Shown: positions 26,240 to 35,224, counted from the first letter of the stretch. The stretch is 64,000 bases of DNA from Lihuaxuella thermophila (GCF_900110165.1 NZ_FOCQ01000010.1:62001-126000); one strand, 5' to 3'. Translations and numbers: made by a program. Notes: a model not told the origin generated them from the sequence alone.

Positions 26240-26496
26240 TCATATCTCTAAAGGTTCTTTAAGAAATGCTATCGAAAAGGGAGCATCCCGTTTTGATAAA
26301 TCTATCTCGATACTCTCGCATCGAACTCCTAGAGATTGAATTTCACCGCGCAGTACATCTTGGCCACTTCGCTTCAGCCTGCCTATAAGTGAAAAAGATA
26401 TCTGCTCCAAGACTTTCCAATTGACGACAGATCGCTGTTCCAATACTTGACTACGACTGACGCCAGTAACCACCGCAATACGTTTCCTAAGATGAA
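26240..26496 (-). pseudogene. remnant of a short-chain dehydrogenase gene
   Basis: Read leftward, the frame gives KRIAVVTGVSRSQ, the beginning of a Rossmann-type SDR. After a gap it continues with LGVRCESIEIDLS and DAP, which match the next conserved block of the same Bacillales SDR group (LGVKCESLELDLS...DAP). The glycine-rich GIGAAICRALAE part and everything after about residue 75 are missing, and no start codon precedes the first block. So this is a 5' fragment with an internal deletion. It borders the CRISPR region and reflects local decay. Confidence 0.5.
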
Positions 26497-26952
26497 CACT
26501 ATGTTTCTAGAAAATCGACTGGTAAATTTAATATTATAGTACCTATTCTGTTACTTGGACTCTGCATAGCATTAGTCCCACTAGGCGTCAAAGTGTTGCG
26601 CGACGGCCCGCTGCCATCACGCAAGGCAATAATCTGGGCCATTGCATTCGTAGCGGGAGAGATTGTATTTTATTGTGCTTTCAATTCTCTTCCCGGAAAT
26701 GATGCGACACTAATTATAGTTTCTTTGTTAGATTCTCCTTCTGGGACATCGCCCCAGCCATATGCCAAGGCAAACCGATCCCATAGGACAGTAAAAAATT
26801 AAAAAGACACCTTATTGGGGTAGAACCACATGCTCATCAAGCTAAGTCAATATCGAAAAATACGAATGGATGATATTGTTAAAAATATGTAAATATAATA
26901 AATAGTATTTTATTTTTTAAACAATTAAGCTACTTCCCGACCATACTTGCAC
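26491..26952. other. gene-poor stretch with a membrane-type ORF fragment
   Basis: An open frame on the plus strand (26491-26802) lacks a start codon at its beginning. It contains two hydrophobic segments (NIIVPILLLGLCIALVPLGV and AIIWAIAFVAGEIVFYCAF), so it may be a fragment of an unrecognised membrane protein gene. An in-frame TTG at 26593 has no ribosome site. The remainder is AT-rich and holds nothing that I can name. Confidence 0.3.
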
Positions 26953-26957
26953 AAAAA

Positions 26958-27164
26958 TATGCATTTTGTGAAGTTTGCCTGAACTGGACATGGAGAAAAG
27001 ATGTCCGGCTGGTTGTCGAAGACCCTGGTGACACCATCGGCAAACGAGTATGCATGGACTGCATTCAAAAGCATCAGATCCAAGTTCCCGACTGTGAATG
27101 GTCTTTGGCGTACGATTGCCATTGAGCGGATTCACGGGCGGTAGACTGGCTGGATGAAGATTGA
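26958..27164 (+). pseudogene. broken copy 1 of the CRISPR-adjacent zinc-ribbon gene
   Basis: This DNA is closely similar to the second half of the intact gene at 37615-37938. It begins inside the first CxxC (gcattttgtgaagtttgcc) and runs to the same end (ctggatgaagattgag). Relative to the intact copy it lacks the first ~110 nt, has an 11-nt deletion after tctttgg and a further short deletion near the end, so it cannot be translated. It lies about 120 bp upstream of the CRISPR leader, the same relative place as the other copies. Confidence 0.8.
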
Positions 27165-27284
27165 GATAAAATGAAGCATTTGGGGACTGGCTATATTCTT
27201 CAAGCGATTGACAACTGTAATGAATAGAAGATGGTTTGGCTGTTACGGTTGGTAGGAAATGATGCAATAAGACTCGCTACAAAG

Positions 27285-27384
27285 TCTGTGAACCTCCCGG
27301 GGATTTTGCAAGATCGGAGGTTCACAGATTTTTTATGCTTTTGATATAATGGAATTGTTTGATATTTGTGGTGTTCACATACGG
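27285..27384 (+). promoter_or_regulatory. leader of CRISPR array 1 with hairpin and promoter
   Basis: A perfect 13-bp inverted repeat (TCTGTGAACCTCC at 27285-27297 and GGAGGTTCACAGA at 27316-27328) is followed by a T-run. TTCACA in the right arm (27321-27326) is a good -35 box, and TATAAT (27345-27350) lies 18 bp further on. Transcription would start about 28 nt before the first repeat. The same layout is kept at all four arrays. Confidence 0.75.
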
Positions 27385-27748
27385 GTTTAGTTGTATCCAT
27401 ATTGGTATTGAAACGGCAAGGAAACGCGGATCCGAAGAAGACATTATCTGGTTTAGTTGTATCCATATTGGTATTGAAACTGTGATCACCTCAATCTATA
27501 TAAACAGACTTGCTGTTAAAGTTTAGTTGTATCCATATTGGTATTGAAACCAAAACTAACAGAAAAAGGCCGGGAATTAATTAGAGAGGGTTTAGTTGTA
27601 TCCATATTGGTATTGAAACACTCTTAACAGAAATTTTTGCATCCCCCTGAGTTATGTTTAGTTGTATCCATATTGGTATTGAAACTACACAACGCCGATC
27701 TTATCCGTCCAGTAGGCTTTGTTTAGTTGTATCCATATTGATTGAAAC
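27385..27748 (+). CRISPR. CRISPR array 1: 6 repeats, 5 spacers
   Basis: The 30-bp repeat starts GTTTAGTTGTATCCATATTG and ends GTATTGAAAC. Repeats start at 27385, 27451, 27521, 27590, 27656 and 27721. The last is damaged (28 bp, lacking GT in the 3' part), which marks the leader-distal end and agrees with the leader on the left. Spacers are 35-40 bp and all different. The ATTGAAAC end is typical of type I-B and type III systems. No cas gene is in the window. Confidence 0.97.
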
Positions 27749-27842
27749 TTAGGGAAGATTGGTTTACAGGGCGCGGTTGACAGGGCGAAACGCTTTTCAT
27801 AGCCCGCTAATCAATCGATCGTGAATGAAAAAGAATGACACA

Positions 27843-27879
27843 AAAACCAAGGCAGGTGGCTCATTCCACCTGCCTTGGT
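27843..27879. terminator. decayed duplicate of the ABC-F terminator
   Basis: ACCAAGGCAGGTGG and CCACCTGCCTTGGT form a strong hairpin. It corresponds to the terminator at 38679-38714 behind the intact ABC-F gene, and the flanking DNA is also similar. It belongs to the duplicated segment. Confidence 0.7.
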
Positions 27880-27883
27880 TCGT

Positions 27884-28049
27884 TTAGGCATCGGCCAGTT
27901 CCGCCCACTGGTCGGTTTTTTCAGCGAGGGTTTGTTCCAGCTTTTCCAGCTCCTTTTGCAAGTCGGCGCTCTTCAGGGGCCGAGAAGATTTCGGGATGGA
28001 ACAATTCCTGTGAATGCGGGCGATGTCTGTTTCCAGCTTTTCAAAATCC
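27884..28049 (-). pseudogene. duplicated 3' end of the ABC-F gene
   Basis: The leftward frame ends with PLKSADLQKELEKLEQTL, one different residue, then EKTDQWAELADA. This is almost identical to the C-terminus of the intact ABC-F protein encoded at 38718-40625. Homology starts near LETDIARI (LEADIARI in the intact protein), contains several substitutions and a small deletion around IPKSSRP, and stops at about 28049. Only the last ~50 codons are present, so it is a non-functional by-product of the segmental duplication that carried the CRISPR array. Confidence 0.85.
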
Positions 28050-28369
28050 TTTACCGAAGAAACGTAGCTTGTGCCAATTATACCGAATAAGGGGAATTTA
28101 CTCAAAATCTATTCCGGGGTGTAATAGTTAAGGTGGGACGGGAATCAGGTAACTCCGAGATACATGCAAGAGTACATCTGGATCCGTCTTGCCTTGTGGA
28201 AGGGGTGCAACGGATGGGGCTCGGTGATTGATTGACGATTCCACCGGTCGCTGATAGAGTAATATCCGGGTCGGAATTTTTATAATTTTGATCGGCATCC
28301 GGCTTTTCGGTTGCAGATTTGTCCGGATGCCATTTCCTTGAATACAATTTGGTGATCGGGAGTTGAGGA
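28050..28369. other. gene-less stretch before the ABC-2 operon
   Basis: These 320 bp contain no frame with a ribosome site and nothing similar to a known gene. The promoter of the following operon should lie in its right part, but no clear boxes stand out. It marks the junction between the duplicated CRISPR segment and the ABC-2 genes. Confidence 0.4.
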
Positions 28370-30475
28370 ATGAAGACGATCAATTCATGGAAAGTAGAGA
28401 TGTTGCTGATTTCAAGAAGCTTGTGGACTTGGCTTGTTTTTGTGGCTGCGGCGATAGTAGTGGTGATTCAATACCAGACTCACCTTGAGATGAACGACCC
28501 TGGCCGGGCGGTGACATCCACTGCGTTTATCGTCCTGGGTGGGCTCTTTGCCAGCATGATTCTGGGATTGACCTTGGTTAGGAATGAACATGTGAGTTCT
28601 TCCTATGAACTTTTCCACGTGATCGACCGTGGCTATTTCGCGAAGATTTGGGGAAAATGGTTGGCATTGCTGACTTGCGTCGTAACTTTTTCTGCAATCG
28701 CCGCCTTAATTTTGTTCTGCATGTATTTCATCTACAATGTCCCCTCCGTTTTTTATTCTCAAGCGGTTTTCTATCTGTTGCTGTACTGGGTGATTCCGTT
28801 TCTTGTTGCGGGGATGGTCGGGATGGTCTCCGGACTGCTCATGAGGTCAAGACTCGTATTTGCCGTGCTGACCGTGATCTGGCTTTTGACCGGACCACTC
28901 AATTATGACATTTTCAGCCAGTTTTTTTTTCTGGTTCCGTCCGTGGATCCGACTCCTCTGATGGACTTTTTGAATTTAGGTCAAACCAATCCATATGAGC
29001 CTTTTGATCCGATTTATGGGTTTCCAATGGAGATTCCCCGCTGGATCCAAAAGGGAATAATCGGATTGGGTGCTGCCGGTTTCTTTATTTTGACGGCCAT
29101 AATCAAGTGCAAAGTGAAATTTACAATGCGATGGGCGATCGTGTTTGCCGTGATGGTGCTGTCTCTCACTTGGTTGTCCGCTGAATATGCAAAGGAATCT
29201 CAGGTGATTTACACCGGTAACCGGAAATACGGCGTTTTGGGTTATGACTGGCACTACTACAAAAAGCATCCAGTGCCAAGTATTCAGGATCAAGTGCCGT
29301 TTGACGTATCTTCCTATGATGTAAAATTAAACGTATATCGAAAACTGTCCGTCAATCTCGACATGGTTGTGGTTCCTCGTGAAAAAGGAAGAAAACTGGT
29401 GTTCACCCTTTATCGTGATCTGAAGGTCAAGAAGGTAACGTCAAACGGGAATTCACTGTCGTATCGCCAATCCGGGGATCAGATTGAAGTCCAACTTTCG
29501 ACTCCAATCAACCTGGGTGAGTCCCTTCCGATCCACTTCGAGTATGAGGGTATCTCTTCACCGTTTTATTTCGCAAATGAACAAGCGGTGATGTTGCCTG
29601 GTTATTATGCATGGTTGCCGGTGCCGGGTGCACATCCGGTCATGAGGTATGAAGAGTCTCTGTTATTTCCCAATGATCTTAGTCCCAAGGCTCCGGTCCA
29701 TTACCGTTTGACCTATGAGGGGCCTGAACCGTTGTATTCCAATCTGAAGAAAACGGGAGAAAATCGGTTCGAAGATACGGTGGCCGGCGGCATTACGTTG
29801 GTGGGTGGAAAATATGTCACATCCCGAACGGTCAACGGAACAACCTTTGTATATCCGAAAAGCTTTTACAAACTTGAATCTGAGCTGGAGGAAATGGAAC
29901 GGAACTACCGTGGTGCCGTTCAATTGGTATCGAATGATTTATGGATCAGCAAGAAACAGGATTCGAAAATTCTGTTCTTGTTGTCACTTCAGGACGAAAG
30001 TGAAACCACTCATTTGTTATGGCATTCTGACAGATACGCAATCCTGAAAATCCAACAGTTTTTCAATGATGATTCCCGCTTGTTGAAAGATCGGGCTTTT
30101 TTCATTCGGTTGACTGCTTCATCATTTGTCAAATCATCCCCCAGTGGGCAAGAAATTCAAAATTTGTTCTCAGACGCTTACCTGTATTGGGTGGAACAAC
30201 GGGAGCCGGGCTGGGTGCAGGACGGTCGTTCCGGAATGAGTCAAGCCTTGGAAAGGAAGAGGAAAACTTTAGAAATGATGCAGGGAACTTTGGATCAAAA
30301 ACAGTTGAACCAATTAAAGGAAGAGATCAGCATCTATGAAGATGTGATCAAGTATGTCAATGAGAAGAATACGCGCGAGATCAGGGAATTTTTCAGGGAT
30401 TTTCATTTCGCTTTAAACCAGCCAAAAACATTGACTTGGGATGAAGTCAGGAAGCTCATGAAAGAAGGAGAATAA
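28370..30475 (+). CDS. ABC-2 type permease with M1-peptidase-like part
   Basis: This 701-residue protein has six hydrophobic segments in the first ~250 residues (ABC-2 type), a seventh near 265-280, and then a large extracytoplasmic part of about 420 residues. That part begins with a beta-rich region resembling the N-terminal domain of M1 aminopeptidases (VSSYDVKLNVYRKLSVNLDM). A helical region with YLYWVEQREPGW follows, at the place where M1 enzymes have the downstream Glu. The HExxH zinc motif is absent, so proteolysis is unlikely. Start: ATG behind GGAGTTGAGGA. The ATPase gene follows after 1 nt, and a second permease gene after that. The substrate is unknown. Confidence 0.7.
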   Translation: MKTINSWKVEMLLISRSLWTWLVFVAAAIVVVIQYQTHLEMNDPGRAVTSTAFIVLGGLFASMILGLTLVRNEHVSSSYELFHVIDRGYFAKIWGKWLALLTCVVTFSAIAALILFCMYFIYNVPSVFYSQAVFYLLLYWVIPFLVAGMVGMVSGLLMRSRLVFAVLTVIWLLTGPLNYDIFSQFFFLVPSVDPTPLMDFLNLGQTNPYEPFDPIYGFPMEIPRWIQKGIIGLGAAGFFILTAIIKCKVKFTMRWAIVFAVMVLSLTWLSAEYAKESQVIYTGNRKYGVLGYDWHYYKKHPVPSIQDQVPFDVSSYDVKLNVYRKLSVNLDMVVVPREKGRKLVFTLYRDLKVKKVTSNGNSLSYRQSGDQIEVQLSTPINLGESLPIHFEYEGISSPFYFANEQAVMLPGYYAWLPVPGAHPVMRYEESLLFPNDLSPKAPVHYRLTYEGPEPLYSNLKKTGENRFEDTVAGGITLVGGKYVTSRTVNGTTFVYPKSFYKLESELEEMERNYRGAVQLVSNDLWISKKQDSKILFLLSLQDESETTHLLWHSDRYAILKIQQFFNDDSRLLKDRAFFIRLTASSFVKSSPSGQEIQNLFSDAYLYWVEQREPGWVQDGRSGMSQALERKRKTLEMMQGTLDQKQLNQLKEEISIYEDVIKYVNEKNTREIREFFRDFHFALNQPKTLTWDEVRKLMKEGE

Positions 30476-30476
30476 T

Positions 30477-31343
30477 ATGGATGTGTTAAGGATTTCCGGT
30501 TTGGTCAAAGATTATGGGAAACAACGGGCATTGAACCACGTCGATCTGGTGATTGAACCCGGTATGTTCGGGTTGTTGGGACCAAATGGAGCGGGAAAAA
30601 CCACATTGATGCGCATTTTGACCACGTTGATTACACCGACCGAAGGAACTGTGCAGTATGGAGATTTAAATTGGAAGGATGCATCGAGTGTCAGGAAAAT
30701 CATTGGCTACTTGCCTCAGAAATTTTCCGTTTACAAACAGATCAGAGTGGATGAGGCATTGAAACATATCGCTGTTCTGAAAGGAGTCGAAAAGATTGAA
30801 AATACGGTACAATCCGTATTGGACAAGGTGAATTTGACCGAACACGCCAGAAAGAAAATCGGTCAGTTGTCCGGGGGAATGCTTCGACGGGTCGGCATTG
30901 CCCAAGCGATCCTCGGCAATCCGAAGATCATTGTCGTGGATGAACCAACCGCTGGACTGGACCCCGAAGAGAGGATCCGGTTTCGAAAATTGCTTCGAAG
31001 TCTGGGGAAAGATTCCATCGTGATCATTTCCACGCATATTGTGGAAGACATCGAAACCACTTGTCAAAAAGTGGCCATTCTACATACCGGAAATGTGATC
31101 AAGGAAGGTTCGGCCGAAGAGATTGCCCGTGCAGCGGAGGGGAAAGTATGGGAAACCACCGTTTCCCAGGACGAGTTTTATGACCTTGCTGACGAGTGGG
31201 AAGTACTTTCCAGTTACAAGAGAGAGGATCGGGTCGAAGCGAGAATCTTGTCCGATGTCCCTCCTCCTGATGCCAAGCCTGTCGCCGCCACTTTGGAAGA
31301 TGGATATCTGTACCTGATGAAAAGCAGGGAGAAGGTAACGTGA
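30477..31343 (+). CDS. ABC-2 type transporter ATP-binding protein
   Basis: This 288-residue ATPase has Walker A (GPNGAGKTTLMR), signature LSGGMLRRVGIAQAI, Walker B (IIVVDEPTAGLDPEER) and the switch His (ISTHIVEDIE). It is of the group that serves ABC-2 (drug, bacteriocin, polysaccharide) exporters. The last ~70 residues form an accessory C-terminal domain. It starts behind AAAGGAG, 1 nt after the first permease gene, and overlaps the next gene by 4 nt. The three genes form one operon placed between CRISPR arrays 1 and 2. Confidence 0.9.
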   Translation: MDVLRISGLVKDYGKQRALNHVDLVIEPGMFGLLGPNGAGKTTLMRILTTLITPTEGTVQYGDLNWKDASSVRKIIGYLPQKFSVYKQIRVDEALKHIAVLKGVEKIENTVQSVLDKVNLTEHARKKIGQLSGGMLRRVGIAQAILGNPKIIVVDEPTAGLDPEERIRFRKLLRSLGKDSIVIISTHIVEDIETTCQKVAILHTGNVIKEGSAEEIARAAEGKVWETTVSQDEFYDLADEWEVLSSYKREDRVEARILSDVPPPDAKPVAATLEDGYLYLMKSREKVT

Positions 31344-31981
31344 AAGGGAAAATCAATCTGGTGTTTGATTGGAAATCAATGGGATTCAACGCTTATGTGC
31401 CATTTTTGGCCGCATTTTTCATTCTCGGATATTCGTTTCTTGCAAAGAATGATGCATCGAGAATTATCCCTGCTCTTGAATTTTCTTTCCCCATTTTTGC
31501 AGCCTGGTGGAGTGTGTTTCTGTTTTATGATTTGCTGGAGGAACCGGGAAGCGAAACCATTTTTACATATCCGGTCTCCCGTTGGAGTCTCGGTATAACA
31601 AGAGTGTTGTCTTACTTTGCGTTATATTTGTTTCTGCTGTTTTTCCTGCTCTGGATCGTTGACGCTTTTGCAGCTCCGGGAATTTTTGCCCCGATGTATG
31701 TGCAACTGGCGATTCAGTCATTCTTTTATTGTACCCTGGGTTTTGTGTCGATGGCGGCCACATTGAATGCCGGATGGTCGCTTGTCATCGTAGTCATTTA
31801 TTCGAGCACACAAATCCTGACACGAGGAGAACTGTTTCCATGGATAAACATTTATCTATTCAACCAGGATATCCTTGACGTGGGCGATATGATCCCCATG
31901 CTCAGTTTGGCTGTTTTTTTCGGGATTTTGAATTTGGGCGTTGGCCAGTATTTGATCCATACATTGAAGAGGTTTCATTAG
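31340..31981 (+). CDS. ABC-2 type membrane protein, 213 aa
   Basis: This 213-residue protein has about six hydrophobic helices and no large soluble part. It starts at GTG overlapping the ATPase stop (GTGA). The segment WWSVFLFYDLLEEPGSETIFTYPVSRW (positions about 50-76) resembles the cytoplasmic coupling region of ABC-2 permeases. It is most likely the second half of the transmembrane channel next to the 701-residue protein. I cannot tell the substrate. Confidence 0.75.
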   Translation: MKGKINLVFDWKSMGFNAYVPFLAAFFILGYSFLAKNDASRIIPALEFSFPIFAAWWSVFLFYDLLEEPGSETIFTYPVSRWSLGITRVLSYFALYLFLLFFLLWIVDAFAAPGIFAPMYVQLAIQSFFYCTLGFVSMAATLNAGWSLVIVVIYSSTQILTRGELFPWINIYLFNQDILDVGDMIPMLSLAVFFGILNLGVGQYLIHTLKRFH

Positions 31982-32179
31982 GGAAAGAATGGTGAGGTCA
32001 AACCACTCTTGCGGTAGAGAGCCAGCCAGAAAAGAGTGACTGGCTCTGTCCAAGGGATATAGCTTGAACGGTTGTACCAGTACCTTTCACATGAAGTCAA
32101 TCATCATTTCTTTAGTTCCATTTTATTTTCCTTCAGGATGCAGAATCTTGCCAACCTCTTACCTGGTGCACTTCTTCCA

Positions 32180-32480
32180 GACAAGATCGAGCGCGAGTTA
32201 AAGCGGACCATCATGAACCATCCCCAACCCTGGCCTTACCGAAAACTACGCATTTTGTGAAGTTTGCATGAAACTGGACATGGAGAAAAGATGTCCGGCT
32301 GATTGTCTAAGGCCCCGGTGACATCATCGACAAACGAGTGTGCAACGACTGCATTCAAAAGCATCAGATCCAAGTTCCCGACTGTGAATGGTCTTTGGAG
32401 TTAGAAGCGCGTACGATTGCGATTGTGCGGATTCGCGGACGGCGGGCAGACTGGCTGGATGAAGGCTGGATGAAGATTGA
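32180..32480 (+). pseudogene. broken copy 2 of the CRISPR-adjacent zinc-ribbon gene
   Basis: Homology to the intact gene at 37615 starts at gacaagatcgagcgcgag and runs to the same end. Single-base insertions (ccctggcctt and gcatgaaactgg) shift the frame, and the first ~18 codons are absent. It shares several bases with copy 1 against copy 3 (for example gaatggtct and aagattgag), so copies 1 and 2 are closer relatives. It again precedes a CRISPR leader. Confidence 0.8.
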
Positions 32481-32605
32481 GATAAAATGAAGCATTCGGG
32501 GAACCGGCTATATTCTTCAAGCGATTGACAACTATAATGAATAGAAGATGATTTGGCTGTTACGGTTGGTAGGGAATGATGCGATAAGTAAGACTTGCTA
32601 CAAAG

Positions 32606-32705
32606 TCTGTGAACCTCCCGGGGATTTTGCAAGATTGGAGGTTCACAGATTTTTTTGTCTTTTGATATAATGAAATTACTTGATATTCATCGTGTTCACA
32701 TACGG
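32606..32705 (+). promoter_or_regulatory. leader of CRISPR array 2
   Basis: The TCTGTGAACCTCC/GGAGGTTCACAGA hairpin, T-run, TTCACA, 18-bp spacer and TATAAT are all conserved, in the same order as in leader 1. Differences from leader 1 lie in the loop (gattgg), in the spacer and after the -10 box. Confidence 0.75.
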
Positions 32706-32919
32706 GTTTAGTTGTATCCATATTGGTATTGAAACGACAACAAACCGGATCGCCAGCTATAAGTATAGGTGTTTAGTTGTATCCATATTGGTATTGAAAC
32801 TTCACTTGGATTTCCCGACGGGAAAAAACAACTGAGTTTAGTTGTATCCATATTGGTATTGAAACAAAACTCAGAGAATCGTTAGGACTATCCCAACAAC
32901 AGTTTAGTTGTATCCATAT
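32706..32919 (+). CRISPR. CRISPR array 2: 3 full repeats and a truncated one
   Basis: Full repeats start at 32706, 32771 and 32836 and are identical to the consensus. A fourth at 32902 keeps only its first 18 bp and then passes into unrelated DNA. Three spacers are present. The abrupt cut suggests a deletion or recombination that removed the leader-distal part of a longer array. Confidence 0.95.
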
Positions 32920-33404
32920 ACGTGAAAGTGATGGGAATCACGCAACGATTACAATGGGCTAAAAAATAAAAAAGAAGGGAATAACCTCCCTTTATTTTGG
33001 CGGTTTAACTGCGTATAAGGTGTAGAACCAGCATACAGCCGCTGAGGGATCATAGAACTATATAATGGTAATTGTCGTCCGATAATTCAGATTGAATTAA
33101 TGCTTTGGACAAATTTTCTCCATAGTAGTCAGTTGGTGGTTTATGCCCCATTGGACCAAACAAAGCGTTTCCAATGACCATGGTAAGTTGGGTTAATTCC
33201 CCAGGTTCCAGTTAAGGTAAACCAACCGATTGGGAAATTTCATAAAAGAGCTTTACCTTTGTGAAACCTTTTCAATTGGATGACGTCTAATGGATGACGA
33301 AAGGAGGGAACTTTCATTCCGTGGTTAACGGTGATAACCCGATGTTGATATCACCGGGAAGAAAGAGTGATTCAAATGGTGTGGTGGCGTTCATCCATTC
33401 TTAA
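32920..33404. other. gene-less stretch after CRISPR array 2
   Basis: No convincing gene is seen. A 43-codon leftward frame (33050-33181) gives a protein-like sequence (MVIGNALFGPMGHKPPTDYY and onwards) but lacks a ribosome site; the frame is open a little further upstream without a start, so it may be a gene fragment. A small hairpin (AAGGGA/TCCCTT) occurs near 32976-32992. Confidence 0.3.
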
Positions 33405-33419
33405 GTGAAAGGGTGTTTC

Positions 33420-33968
33420 ATGTTGAAACGAGTGAAACTTTTTATCCATAGCTTGACACTTTCAACACTTGCACTTCTTATGATGTTCAGTGTGCCCGCT
33501 TTCGCTTCTGCGACTCCGGCATCGTCGCAGTCAACACCGGATCTGCTGGTTCGTCAGATCATGGGTTTAGCCTATGAATCCCAACAATCGATAAACAGCG
33601 TGCCGTTTTCTGTTGGCGATTCGTTGAGAAAGGTCGTCAAAGAATGGGGCCAACCGGAAGACCTGAGTACCGTTGCGGCCAACTATTGGAGCCGTCATGT
33701 CCGATTCCTCTATGACGGTTCAACAGGAAGAAAAACGATCACCGCGATTGAAGATTTTGATCCACAGTTGCAGACCATTCATTTGTCGGACGTGAAGGGC
33801 TTGCTTGGCAACCCTGTAAGTGAAAAGGAACAAGAAGGTAACTACTATGTTACTTATACCGATAACGAAAATTATACGGTGATCTTCGTGTTTGAGAGTG
33901 CCTGGATTAATCCCGACCCAGCACTCAGTATGTATATTGTACAAAAGCCCACACCTAATCATCAGTGA
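33420..33968 (+). CDS. secreted YjgB-like (DUF4309) protein
   Basis: This exported protein of about 182 residues has a signal peptide (LSTLALLMMFSVPAFA before SATPASSQ). The mature part matches the YjgB/DUF4309 group of Bacillales, proteins of unknown function: GDSLRKVVKEWGQPEDLS, VRFLYDGSTGRKTITAIEDF, LSDVKGLLGNP and ENYTVIFVFES occur in order. The ATG at 33420 follows AAAGGGTG; an in-frame GTG lies 15 nt upstream. It is a single gene between CRISPR arrays 2 and 3 with no functional link to them that I can see. Confidence 0.8.
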   Translation: MLKRVKLFIHSLTLSTLALLMMFSVPAFASATPASSQSTPDLLVRQIMGLAYESQQSINSVPFSVGDSLRKVVKEWGQPEDLSTVAANYWSRHVRFLYDGSTGRKTITAIEDFDPQLQTIHLSDVKGLLGNPVSEKEQEGNYYVTYTDNENYTVIFVFESAWINPDPALSMYIVQKPTPNHQ

Positions 33969-34065
33969 CTTTTCGCATAAAAACCGCCCCTTTGATTTTA
34001 CTGGGGGGATTCCATTTTTTTCTTCGGTTTGTAGTGAAATGATTTAGTAAAACTCGCTGAAATGT

Positions 34066-34164
34066 CTGTGAACCTCCCGGGGATTTTGCAAGATCAGAGG
34101 TTCACAGACTTTTTTGGTTTTTGATATAATGAAATTGTTTGATATTTGTGGTGTTCACATACGG
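34066..34164 (+). promoter_or_regulatory. leader of CRISPR array 3
   Basis: This is the same hairpin and promoter layout as the other leaders, with one change in the right arm (AGAGG for GGAGG) that removes the innermost base pair. TTCACA and TATAAT are kept with the 18-bp gap. No zinc-ribbon gene copy precedes it; similarity to leaders 1 and 2 begins only about 30 bp further left. Confidence 0.75.
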
Positions 34165-34986
34165 GTTTAGTTGTATCCATATTGGTATTGAAACTCATAA
34201 GGATCAAAGTTTTCGTGAACCCATCTACGTTTAGTTGTATCCATATTGGTATTGAAACTTCAAGGCATCTTTCATAGCCTGACGAGCTTCGTCGTTTAGT
34301 TGTATCCATATTGGTATTGAAACTGACGAACAAAATGTTCATGCTTTAAAACAATTCGGGGTTTAGTTGTATCCATATTGGTATTGAAACGGGGGACTTT
34401 GACGAGGATGCTATCCTCTGAAATTCGTTTAGTTGTATCCATATTGGTATTGAAACGCTGAAACAATAGCACGAAAAAAACTGAATGAAAAAGTTTAGTT
34501 GTATCCATATTGGTATTGAAACAGTTCTGGTTCACGGCTGTAAGGTGGCGGACTTCGTTTAGTTGTATCCATATTGGTATTGAAACTGGCATAACTTCGC
34601 CATAACTTCAAATGTAATTCCCGTTTAGTTGTATCCATATTGGTATTGAAACTTGCAAAATAACCGCTATACCCTTCTAAAAAAACGACACGTTTAGTTG
34701 TATCCATATTGGTATTGAAACGACCGTTGGCAAAAAAGGCTGGATGAAGTCAAAAGAGTTTAGTTGTATCCATATTGGTATTGAAACATGGAAAAAGCTT
34801 ATGAGGTAATGGATTGCCGTCACGTTTAGTTGTATCCATATTGGTATTGAAACAAGTGCATATTAGCATCTAAATTTTGTTTCAACTCATCGTTTAGTTG
34901 TATCCATATTGGTATTGAAACTTCTCCATCCCACATATTGGCTTCCCAGCTCCCCAGTTTAGTTGCATCCATATTGGTATTGAAAC
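34165..34986 (+). CRISPR. CRISPR array 3: 13 repeats, 12 spacers
   Basis: Repeats start at 34165, 34229, 34294, 34361, 34427, 34493, 34557, 34623, 34692, 34758, 34824, 34892 and 34957. All match the 30-bp consensus except the last, which has C for T (GTTGCATCC), the usual leader-distal degeneration. Spacers are 34-39 bp. It is the longest and least damaged array, so the most likely to have been active recently. Confidence 0.98.
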
Positions 34987-35185
34987 ACAAACAAAACAGG
35001 CAATCGAACGATTGATTGCCTGTTATCAGTTATATATTTAAATGTTGTCAGACGTGATTCGCACCGTCTCCCATTTTTATTTAAGTCTGACCCTTCGACT
35101 CGTTGAGAACTTTGTTTGGTAGACTTGGGTGACGGGCGTGTAAGGAAAGAAGTAGAAAACACAGCCAGGAAATACACGCGCAAAC

Positions 35186-35224
35186 AAAAAAGGGCTCTCG
35201 ACATGAAAGCGAAGCCCTTTTTTT
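35186..35224 (-). terminator. terminator of the XRE-TPR gene
   Basis: AAAAGGGCT and AGCCCTTTT pair around a 16-nt interior, with a run of T on the minus strand. It ends the leftward regulator gene. Confidence 0.65.

Noticed and set aside
26087-26240. DnaA-box cluster as a chromosomal or plasmid origin
   Set aside because: No dnaA, repA or parAB gene and no AT-rich unwinding region with direct repeats next to it; kept only as a DnaA-box cluster.
34094-34707. Leftward ORFs with repeated FNTNMDTTKR segments across array 3, resembling a repeat protein
   Set aside because: They are translations of the CRISPR repeats read backwards; the 'repeats' are exactly the 30-bp CRISPR units.
34959-35204. 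81-residue leftward ORF downstream of the XRE-TPR gene with a signal-peptide-like N-terminus, a possible signalling peptide
   Set aside because: Its ATG lies inside the terminator hairpin of the regulator gene, no ribosome site precedes it, and the end of the frame runs into a CRISPR repeat.
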